The notes under the pieces are model-generated. The model was not told the origin of the DNA, searched no databases, and worked only from the letters and a program-made list of their open reading frames with translations. From the NCBI GenBank assembly GCA_947482825.1, contig CANKMT010000010.1, positions 1 to 64,000 on the forward strand: a stretch of 64,000 bases of DNA. The letters run 5' to 3'. Both the position numbers and the translations under genes were made by a program. This DNA comes from Betaproteobacteria bacterium. Its GTDB lineage: Bacteria > Pseudomonadota > Gammaproteobacteria > Burkholderiales > SG8-39. Shown here piece after piece: positions 55,564-64,000 of the stretch. Every line of letters begins with the position of its first letter. The first letter of the stretch is position 1.

Positions 55564-56697
55564 ATGCGGCGCGAAGCCACAGCCATCAGTCCAGTCACCG
55601 AGATCGTCGCCGAGATCAAAGCCGGCCGCATGGTGGTGCTCGTCGACGAGGAAGACCGCGAGAACGAAGGCGATCTCGTTCTGGCCGCCGAGCATGTCAC
55701 GCCCGAAGCGATCAACTTCATGTCGAAGTTCGCGCGCGGCCTGATCTGCCTCACGCTCACGGGTGAACGCTGCGCACGACTCGAGATCCCGCTCATGGTG
55801 CGCGACAACCGCTCGCCGATGGGCACCAACTTCACGATGTCGATCGAGGCCGCGCAGGGCGTGACCACCGGCATTTCCGCGCAGGACCGCGCGCGCACCG
55901 TGCAGGTCGCCGTGGCGAGGGATGCGAAGCCCTCGGACATCGTGCAGCCCGGTCACATCTTCCCGATCCGCGCACAGCCCGGCGGCGTGCTCGTCCGCGC
56001 CGGCCATACCGAGGCCGGTTGCGACCTGGCGGCGCTGGCGGGCCTCACGCCGGCTTCCGTGATCTGCGAGATCCTCAAGGACGACGGCACGATGGCGCGC
56101 CTGCCGGACCTGATCGAGTTCTGCGCGCATCACGGCCTCAAGATCGGCACCATCGCCGAGCTCATCCACTATCGCAGCGCCAACGAGTCGCTCGTGCGCC
56201 GCACGACCGAGCGCGAGATCGAAACCGCGGGCGGCCGGTTCCGCCTGATCGCGTACCGCGACATGCCCACCGGCGCGAGCCACCTCGTGCTCGTGCGCGG
56301 CGAGATCTCGGGTGAGCGCGAGACGCTCGTGCGCGTGCACGAGCCTCTTTCGGTGATCGACCTCATCGAGACCGGCACCGGCGCGCATTCCTGGGGCGTG
56401 CACGAGGCGCTGGCCGCGATCGCGCAGAACGGGAGCGGCGTCATGGTGCTCCTCAACTGCTCCCAGACCGACGACGCGCTCGAAGCGCGGTTGCGGGACG
56501 ACTCGCCCGATGCGCGCGCATCACGCCGGTCGGATCGCAGCGCGGATTTGCGCACCTATGGCATCGGCGCCCAGATCCTGCGCGACCTCGGCGTCGGGCG
56601 CATGCGCCTCATGGCCGCGCCTCGCAAGATGCCGAGCATGACCGGCTTCGGCCTCGAAGTGCTCGGCTACGCCGACCTGCCAAAGCGCGGGGCCTGA
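55564..56697 (+). CDS. ribB: 3,4-dihydroxy-2-butanone-4-phosphate synthase with degenerate GTP cyclohydrolase II-like domain
   Basis: [44 protein letters not shown]-terminal GCHII-like region lacks the cysteine cluster. Confidence 0.92.
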   Translation: MRREATAISPVTEIVAEIKAGRMVVLVDEEDRENEGDLVLAAEHVTPEAINFMSKFARGLICLTLTGERCARLEIPLMVRDNRSPMGTNFTMSIEAAQGVTTGISAQDRARTVQVAVARDAKPSDIVQPGHIFPIRAQPGGVLVRAGHTEAGCDLAALAGLTPASVICEILKDDGTMARLPDLIEFCAHHGLKIGTIAELIHYRSANESLVRRTTEREIETAGGRFRLIAYRDMPTGASHLVLVRGEISGERETLVRVHEPLSVIDLIETGTGAHSWGVHEALAAIAQNGSGVMVLLNCSQTDDALEARLRDDSPDARASRRSDRSADLRTYGIGAQILRDLGVGRMRLMAAPRKMPSMTGFGLEVLGYADLPKRGA

Positions 56698-56700
56698 GAC

Positions 56701-57171
56701 ATGGGAAGCGCCGGACCCGCCGCGGCGACCCTGGGCGGAGCAGGCCTCAGGATCGCCATCGTCACCAGCCGCTTCAATGAGGGCTTCTGCGACCGCCTGC
56801 TCGAAGGCGCGGTGGGCGAGCTGGCCCGCTTGGGTGTGGCCGAGGCTGACATGGAAAGTGTCCGCGTGCCCGGGGCCCTCGAGATTCCGATGGCGCTGCA
56901 GTGGCTTGCGCAGAGCGGAAGGTACGACGCGCTCATTGCGCTCGGCGTCGTGATCCGCGGCGAGACCTACCACTTCGAGCTGGTCTCCAATGAGTCCGGC
57001 CGCGGCGTGATGGACGTGCAGCTCCAGACGGGCGTCCCGATCGCCAACGGCATCATCACCACCGAAAGCGAAGCGCAGGCACAAGCGCGCATCGGCAAGG
57101 GCCCGGAGGCCGCGCGCGTCGCGGTCGAGATGGCGCGTTTGCGCTCGGTCATAGAAGGGCATGCGCGATGA
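56701..57171 (+). CDS. ribH: 6,7-dimethyl-8-ribityllumazine synthase
   Basis: [57 protein letters not shown]. Confidence 0.97.
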   Translation: MGSAGPAAATLGGAGLRIAIVTSRFNEGFCDRLLEGAVGELARLGVAEADMESVRVPGALEIPMALQWLAQSGRYDALIALGVVIRGETYHFELVSNESGRGVMDVQLQTGVPIANGIITTESEAQAQARIGKGPEAARVAVEMARLRSVIEGHAR

Positions 57172-57671
57172 GCGAAGGCCCAAGCGCGCCCAAGGCCAAG
57201 GGCGTCTCGACGAAGACCGCGCGCCGCCGCTCGCGCGAGTTCGCGCTGCAGGCGCTGTACGCCTGGCAGATCGCGCACGGGACCCCGAAGGAGATCGTCG
57301 AGCAAGTGCGTGGCTACGAAGGCTACGAGCGCGCAAACGCAGAGCTGGCCGAGACGATCGTGCGCGGCGTGGTCGAGCGCGCGGCCGAGCTCGAGAGCCT
57401 GATCGCGCCGTTCCTCGACCGCAGCTTCGCTTCGCTCTCGCCGGTCGAGCGGGCCATCCTTTACATCGGTACGTTCGAGCTGCGCACGCAGCCGCACACG
57501 CCGTTCAAGGTGATCGTCAACGAGGCGATCGAACTGGGCAAAAGCTTCGGCGGCACCGACGGCCACAAGTTCGTCAATGGGGTACTCGAAAAGCTCGCCG
57601 CAAGCCTGCGGCCGGACGAGTTCGGGCGCGCGCGCGGCAGTGCCGTGCAGGCCGCCGAACCGCTGCGCTAG
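57168..57671 (+). CDS. nusB: Transcription antitermination factor NusB
   Basis: [45 protein letters not shown]. Confidence 0.96.
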   Translation: MSEGPSAPKAKGVSTKTARRRSREFALQALYAWQIAHGTPKEIVEQVRGYEGYERANAELAETIVRGVVERAAELESLIAPFLDRSFASLSPVERAILYIGTFELRTQPHTPFKVIVNEAIELGKSFGGTDGHKFVNGVLEKLAASLRPDEFGRARGSAVQAAEPLR

Positions 57672-57684
57672 CAGCCGCCCGGCG

Positions 57685-58716
57685 TTGTCCGAATTCGAGC
57701 TCATCCGGCGTTACTTCGAGCGGGCGGCGCAACAGCGCACTCGATCGAATCGCCCCTCCTGGGGAGTCCATCTGGGCATAGGCGACGACTGCGCCCTGCT
57801 CGGGGCCGCAGGCGGCATGCACCTGGCCGTTTCCACCGACATGCTGGTCGAGGGGCGCCACTTCGCCGCCGGGGCCGACCCTGCAAAGCTTGGCCACAAG
57901 TCCCTTGCGGTCAACCTCTCGGACATGGCGGCCATGGGCGCCACGCCGCGGTGGGCCACGCTGGCGCTTGCGCTGCCGAAGGCCGACGAGGCCTGGCTCG
58001 AGCGCTTTGCGGCAGGGCTCTTCGCCCTGGCCGATCGCTTCGAGGTCGCGCTGGTCGGTGGCGACACGACGCGCGGACCGCTGAACATCTCGATCACGAT
58101 CATCGGTGAGGTACCGGCCGGACTCGCGTTGCATCGCGCGGGCGCGCTGCCGGGTGACGAGATCTGGGTGTCGGGCGAACTCGGCGGCGCGGCGCTTGCG
58201 CTCGCGCATGAACAGGGGCGCGTCACGCTTGGTGCTGGCGATCGCGCGGGGTTGCTCGCCAGGTTGCACGAACCGGAGCCGCGCGTGGCGCTTGGCGAAC
58301 GCCTGCGCGGCCTTGCGACCTCGGCCATCGACGTGTCGGACGGGTTCGCCGGCGATTTGGCGCACATACTGGAGCGATCCTCGGCCGGCGCGCTGGTGCG
58401 CTACGCCGACCTTCCGCGGCCCGCGGCGTTCGCGCGCCTGAGCGAACCCGAGCTCGAGAAAGCCTGCGTGCTCGCTGGAGGCGACGACTACGAGCTTGTG
58501 TTCACGGCGCCGCAAGCGCGTCGCGCCGAGATCGATGCTCTTGGTGCCGAACTGGCCATCGGCCTCACGCGGGTCGGTTTCGTGCAGGCCGGCGACGCAA
58601 GGCTCGTACTCCTCGACGCCGAAGGAAATACGATGCCGGTGCCTCGCAGCTTCGATCATTTCGGGGAGACGGAAACGGGTGAGCTGTTGAGGGAGGGGGT
58701 AACGGGGGAACCGTAG
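57685..58716 (+). CDS. thiL: Thiamine-monophosphate kinase
   Basis: LGIGDDCALL; STDMLVEGRHF; VGGDTTRGPLNISITIIGEV; AIDVSDGFAGDL. TTG start at 57685. Confidence 0.95.
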   Translation: MSEFELIRRYFERAAQQRTRSNRPSWGVHLGIGDDCALLGAAGGMHLAVSTDMLVEGRHFAAGADPAKLGHKSLAVNLSDMAAMGATPRWATLALALPKADEAWLERFAAGLFALADRFEVALVGGDTTRGPLNISITIIGEVPAGLALHRAGALPGDEIWVSGELGGAALALAHEQGRVTLGAGDRAGLLARLHEPEPRVALGERLRGLATSAIDVSDGFAGDLAHILERSSAGALVRYADLPRPAAFARLSEPELEKACVLAGGDDYELVFTAPQARRAEIDALGAELAIGLTRVGFVQAGDARLVLLDAEGNTMPVPRSFDHFGETETGELLREGVTGEP

Positions 58717-58735
58717 GGTCCCCTGTTCCGATCGA
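58691..58735 (+). repeat. Dispersed palindromic repeat, copy 2 (thiL stop / pgpA start)
   Basis: gggagggggtaacgggggaaccgtagggtcccctgttccgatcgatg; aligns to 45553-45598 with two 1-nt indels and few mismatches. Confidence 0.8.
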
Positions 58736-59220
58736 TGATTCTTCGGCCGACATTCCGCTTCGTCTTCAGCCATCCGGCGCATTTCATCGCGTTCGGATTC
58801 GGCGCGGGCCTGTCGCGCTTCGCGCCCGGCACGGCCGGCACGCTGGTGGGTTTCCCGCTGTACTGGCTGCTCGGACCGACGTACTCGCCCTGGGTGATGC
58901 TTTCCCTGATCGCGGCGCTCTTCGCCATCGGCGTGTGGGCCTGCGGTATCGCCGGGCGCAACCTCGGCATTTCCGACCACGGCGGTATGTGCTGGGACGA
59001 GATCGTCGCCTTCCTGCTGATCCTCTACGTCACGCCGGACGATCCCTGGTGGCAGGCCGGCGCGTTCTTCCTCTTCCGCTTCTTCGACGTGGTGAAGCCC
59101 ACGCCGATCCGCGAGCTCGAAATGCGCATGAAAGGCGGGTTCGGGGTAATGTTCGACGACATCCTCGCAGCCGGATACACATTGCTTGCGCTGGCGATCA
59201 TCAAGCGAATCTGGTTCTGA
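58735..59220 (+). CDS. pgpA: Phosphatidylglycerophosphatase A
   Basis: GFGAGLSRFAPGTAGTLVGFPLYWLL; DDPWWQAGAFFLFRFFDVVKPTPIRELE. Confidence 0.95.
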   Translation: MILRPTFRFVFSHPAHFIAFGFGAGLSRFAPGTAGTLVGFPLYWLLGPTYSPWVMLSLIAALFAIGVWACGIAGRNLGISDHGGMCWDEIVAFLLILYVTPDDPWWQAGAFFLFRFFDVVKPTPIRELEMRMKGGFGVMFDDILAAGYTLLALAIIKRIWF

Positions 59221-59225
59221 ACCCC

Positions 59226-59732
59226 ATGGAAGACGATCCTTCACGAAAACTCGCCGCTGTTGTCGGCCGCCGCTTAAAGGCCAAAGGCGAGAAGCTGGTG
59301 ACCGCGGAGTCCTGCACCGGCGGCGGTGTCGCCGAGGCCGTGACCGCGATTTCGGGCAGCTCGGAGTGGTTCGACCGGGGATTCATCACCTACTCGAACG
59401 AAGCCAAGATGGAGATGCTCCGGGTTTCTCCGGCCACGCTCGCAAACCACGGTGCAGTCAGCGAGGAAGCGGCGCGCGAGATGGCGCTCGGCGCGCTTGC
59501 AGTGAGTCCCGGCACGGTGTCGGTTTCCGTCACCGGCATAGCGGGACCCGCCGGGGGCTCTCGCGCCAAGCCGGTGGGCACGGTCTGCTTCGCGTGGGCG
59601 AGGAGCGGCGAGGCAATGCCGCGCTCGGAGACGCGCCGCTTTGCGGGCGACCGCGAAAGCGTGCGCCGCCAGTCCGTGGCCCGTGCGCTGCAGGGCGTGA
59701 GCGAGCTCCTGGACGACGGGGGAGGGTCATGA
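59226..59732 (+). CDS. CinA-family nicotinamide-nucleotide amidohydrolase
   Basis: KLVTAESCTGGGVAEAVTAISGSSEWFDRGFITYSNEAK; GIAGPAGGSRAKPVGTVCFAW. Confidence 0.94.
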   Translation: MEDDPSRKLAAVVGRRLKAKGEKLVTAESCTGGGVAEAVTAISGSSEWFDRGFITYSNEAKMEMLRVSPATLANHGAVSEEAAREMALGALAVSPGTVSVSVTGIAGPAGGSRAKPVGTVCFAWARSGEAMPRSETRRFAGDRESVRRQSVARALQGVSELLDDGGGS

Positions 59733-60403
59733 CGACCCTGTACCTCGTGCGCCACGGGCAGGCGTCGTTCGCCTCCGAAAACTACGACCGCCTCTCCGAC
59801 CTCGGCCACCGCCAGTCGGCGTGGCTCGGCGAGCACTTCGCCTCGCGCGGCATTGCGTTCGCGCGCGCGGTGTCAGGCACGCTCGAGCGCCAGCGGCAGA
59901 CGGCGCGCGCTTTGCTGGATGCGATGGGCGCTTCGACCCAGGTCGACGAGCATCCGGGCTGGAACGAATATTCCGGCGACGCGCTCTACCGGGCGTATCA
60001 CGGCGAAGGCTGGGCGAAGGCGCGCGCCAAGGGCGACGTGAGGGAGTTTTACCGCACGATCAAGGCCGCGCTGCTCGACTGGTCGGAAGAAAAACTCGCC
60101 GGCGACCTCCCCGAGACCTGGAAGCAGTTCGGCGAGCGCACAACGGCTGCGATGCGGGCCGCCTGCGCAGGGATGCCGGCCGAGGCCTGCGTGCTCGCCG
60201 CCTCCTCCGGCGGGGCCATTGCGCGCGCCGTGTCCACATTGCTTCAGGCACCGGCGAGCACGGCGATCGAACTCAACCTGCAGTACCGCAACGCCGCCTT
60301 CTGCGAGATCTTCGTCAGCCCGCGCTCGATGCGCCTGGTGAGTTTCAACTGCATCCCGCATCTGGATCGGCCCGACCGCGCCGACGCGATCACCTACTCC
60401 TGA
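59729..60403 (+). CDS. Histidine phosphatase family protein
   Basis: LYLVRHGQASF RHG motif; AVSGTLERQRQTA; VLAASSGGAIAR. Confidence 0.9.
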   Translation: MTTLYLVRHGQASFASENYDRLSDLGHRQSAWLGEHFASRGIAFARAVSGTLERQRQTARALLDAMGASTQVDEHPGWNEYSGDALYRAYHGEGWAKARAKGDVREFYRTIKAALLDWSEEKLAGDLPETWKQFGERTTAAMRAACAGMPAEACVLAASSGGAIARAVSTLLQAPASTAIELNLQYRNAAFCEIFVSPRSMRLVSFNCIPHLDRPDRADAITYS

Positions 60404-60470
60404 AGGGGCGGCGGCAAGTCTTGACGGGTGAACCGTCCGGGACTAGAACTGTCCAACCCATAACAGGCGC

Positions 60471-61844
60471 TTGCCCATGCCCACCCTCCGACCCCAAGCC
60501 GTTGCAGGCACCTTCTACCCGGGCGACGCCCAGGCGCTCCTTGGCGAAGTCAACGAGCTGCTCGAAGGCGTCGACAGCCTCGAGGTGCGTTTCGGCCACC
60601 CCAAGGTGCTCATCGTTCCGCATGCAGGCTATATCTATTCCGGCTCCACCGCGGCGCAGGCCTATAGCGAACTCGTTTCCGCGCGCGGGTTGGTCAAGCG
60701 CGTGGTTCTTCTCGGACCGGTCCATCGCGTTGCGGTGCGCGGACTTGCGCTGCCCGGCGTCGACCTGTTCGAAACGCCGCTAGGCCGGATCCCGATCGAT
60801 GCCGAAGCCGTGCGCGCTCTCGCCGATTTGCCGCAGGTCGTCACCAGCGCGCCCGCGCATGCCATGGAGCACTCGCTCGAAGTCCAGCTGCCGTTCATGC
60901 AGCGGGTGCTCGGTGAGTTTTCGCTTGTGCCGCTGGCAGTGGGCGATGCAACCCAGGCGCAGGTTGCGGAAGTGCTCGAGCGCCTCTGGGGCGGCCCGGA
61001 AACATTGATCGTGATCAGCACCGATCTTTCGCACTATCACGGGTACGAGACCGCGCAGCGCATCGACAGCGACACGGCCGATCGGATCGCGCGGCTGGAA
61101 ACCGGCCTCGACCACACCCAGGCTTGCGGCGCGACCCCGCTCAACGGGCTGCTCGGCCTCGCGCAGAAGAAAGGCCTCTCGATCCGCCGCCTCGCGGTCT
61201 GCAATTCAGGCGACACCGCAGGCGGGCGTGGACGCGTGGTCGGCTACTCGGCCTTCGCCCTGGACGAAGGCGGCGCCGTAACGCTCGAGGAAGCCGGCCG
61301 GACGCTGATCGGCATGGCGCGCGCTTCGATCGACGCGAGGCTCGCTTTTCGCGAAGCACCCAGGCCCGACGGCGCCGCATGGCTCGCGCAGCCCGGCGCG
61401 ACTTTCATCACCCTCATGCGCGAAGGCCGCCTGCGGGGCTGCATCGGAAGTCTCGCGCCGCACCGGTCGCTGGGCGAAGACGTAATCTCGAACGCACAGG
61501 CCGCGGCGTTCAACGACCCGAGGTTTCCGCCGATGACGCTGGTCGAATGGCCTTCGGTCCAGACCGAGGTTTCGCTGCTTTCGCCCGCGCGGCTGATCCG
61601 CTTTGCCGACGAAGAGGAACTGCTCGCGAAGATCGTGCCCGGCGAGGATGGGCTGATCCTCGAGGCCGCCGGGCGGCGCGGCACGTTTTTGCCCCAGGTT
61701 TGGGAATCGATTCCCGATAAGCAGCAGTTCCTCGAGCAGTTGCGGCTCAAGGCCGGCCTGCCGGCCGACTTCCGCCTTGCGCGCTGCCGGGTGCTGCGCT
61801 ACCGGGTCGCCAAGTGGAAGCAGTCGGAGCTATCGGCGCACTGA
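60471..61844 (+). CDS. AmmeMemoRadiSam system: fused MEMO-like (B) and AMMECR1-like (A) protein
   Basis: MEMO: VLIVPHAGYIYSGSTAAQAY, MEHSLEVQLPFMQ, STDLSHYH, VCNSGDTAG. AMMECR1: GATFITLMREGRLRGCIGSLAPHRSLGEDVISNAQAAAFNDPRFPP. One uninterrupted frame. Confidence 0.93.
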   Translation: MPMPTLRPQAVAGTFYPGDAQALLGEVNELLEGVDSLEVRFGHPKVLIVPHAGYIYSGSTAAQAYSELVSARGLVKRVVLLGPVHRVAVRGLALPGVDLFETPLGRIPIDAEAVRALADLPQVVTSAPAHAMEHSLEVQLPFMQRVLGEFSLVPLAVGDATQAQVAEVLERLWGGPETLIVISTDLSHYHGYETAQRIDSDTADRIARLETGLDHTQACGATPLNGLLGLAQKKGLSIRRLAVCNSGDTAGGRGRVVGYSAFALDEGGAVTLEEAGRTLIGMARASIDARLAFREAPRPDGAAWLAQPGATFITLMREGRLRGCIGSLAPHRSLGEDVISNAQAAAFNDPRFPPMTLVEWPSVQTEVSLLSPARLIRFADEEELLAKIVPGEDGLILEAAGRRGTFLPQVWESIPDKQQFLEQLRLKAGLPADFRLARCRVLRYRVAKWKQSELSAH

Positions 61845-61854
61845 GAGTCGCTCA

Positions 61855-62934
<1,080 letters not shown>

Positions 62935-62943
<9 letters not shown>

Positions 62944-64000
62944 CGCGCAGGTGCGGAAGCCCGCGAAGATGTCGCCGCGGTCAGGCGTGTAGAAATTGCG
63001 CCAGGTGTTTCGTATAAGTCGGCGCGAAGTGGCAAAACTTCCTCCGCGCAGCATCTTGTGCGTGCCGAACCAGGGTTGCGAATACTCTTTGTAGGGATCG
63101 AGCACGAACCCGGGATACGGCTCGAAGGTGCTCGAGGTCCATTCCCACACGTTGCCGATGAGCTGGCGGCAGCCGTCGGGCGCGTCACCCGCCGAATAGG
63201 CGCCGACCGGCGCCGTGCGCGCCTGCTGCAGGTTCGCGTGGCGCGGCTGCGGCGCATTGTCGCCCCATGGAAAACGCCGCCGCGTGCCTCCCGCGCCGGC
63301 GGAAGCGGCGAACTCCCATTCGGTCTCGGTCGGCAGCCTGCGTCCGGCAAACCGGCAATACGCGTTCGCCTCGTGCCAGTTCACGTGGATGACCGGGTGG
63401 GAGGCCGGCAAGGCGATCGTGCGATCGAACCGGCGCAGGCTCCACGCGCGGCCCTTTCTCTTCCAGTAACGCGGCTTCTTCAGGCCGGATTCGGCCAGCC
63501 AGACCCACCCGGCTTCGTCCCAGAACTCGCGCCGCGTGTAGCCTTTGGAATCGACGAAATCGGCGTACTCCGCATTTGTCACTGCACAACGCGCGATGCG
63601 GAAAGGCGCGATGCGAACTTCGTGCGCCCACTTTTCGTTGTCGAAGGCAAAGCCGTCGTCAGGCAAAGCGCCGAGCATGAACGGCCCGCCGATGTATTCG
63701 GCATCGCCAGCTGGCGCGGCAATCCTGCCCAACGGCTTCGTGTTCCCGAACGGGTCCGCGTACGCGAGGGTCTGCCGCGAGTAGTGAAAAGCTTCGGTGT
63801 GCATGTCCTCATGGAACGCCGCGAGATCCGCGAAGTAGCGCAGCCGCGTATTTTCCGGTTCCGCCTCGAGCCTGCGTTGCACGAGCCCGAGCACGTTCTT
63901 GAGATAGGCCCGGGTTTCCTCGATCGAAGGCAGCGGCAGGTCCCAGCGCGTGGCGTGCGCGACCTTCGCCGAGTCGTATAGCGCGTCTGCGCCGGGCAGG
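62935..64000 (-). CDS. EgtB/SenA-like sulfoxide/selenoxide-forming iron enzyme (DinB plus FGE-sulfatase domains), 5' end outside window
   Basis: FHEDMHTEAF (HX3HXE); FGE-like ...HPVIHVNWHEANAYCRFAGRRLPTETEWEFAAS...QLIGNVWEWTSS...MLRGGSFATS. Frame continues to the edge (LPGADALYDSAKVAHATRWDLPLPSIEETRAYLKNV). Confidence 0.85.

Noticed and set aside
60420-60456. Possible third, diverged copy of the palindromic repeat (tgacgggtgaaccgtccgggac)
   Set aside because: Only about 13/15 identity over the first arm and no GGTTCCCC arm; too weak to claim without a genome-wide search.

Overview
GC-rich chromosomal window, most likely betaproteobacterial judging from gene content and order. Left edge: the 3' part of a giant repetitive beta-strand-repeat (FHA-like) surface protein. 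Next, a catabolic/transport stretch: 2-hydroxyacid dehydrogenase, HpcH/HpaI aldolase, two Bug/TctC binding proteins, acyl-CoA carboxylase CT plus biotin carrier, IlvD/Edd dehydratase, MlaE/MlaD/lipoprotein, and CoA-transferase A/B. A complete division and cell-wall cluster follows (mraZ-rsmH-ftsL-ftsI-murE-murF-mraY-murD-ftsW-murG-murC-murB-ddl-ftsQ-ftsA-ftsZ-lpxC), then dciA, an M23 peptidase, secA, argJ, a DUF815 ATPase, a Nudix-ThiE fusion, yacG-zapD-coaE-pilD-pilC, a CorC-like protein, a CcsA-like protein and ffh. Between ffh and rpsP lies a small accessory patch with one intact and one decayed copy of the same PIN toxin-antitoxin module plus an orphan Mrr_N-like protein. After it come rpsP-rimM-trmD-rplS, ribB(A/X)-ribH-nusB-thiL-pgpA, a CinA-like amidohydrolase, a histidine phosphatase, the functionally unresolved AmmeMemoRadiSam pair (MEMO and AMMECR1 fused, then the radical SAM enzyme), and an EgtB/SenA-like gene running off the right edge. 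The best leads are the fused AmmeMemoRadiSam locus, a palindromic dispersed repeat inserted in frame in pilD and recurring at the thiL/pgpA junction, tandem ATGA-linked MTSR minicistrons before dciA, and the duplicated/decayed TA module. All calls are by eye; no database or structure search was run.
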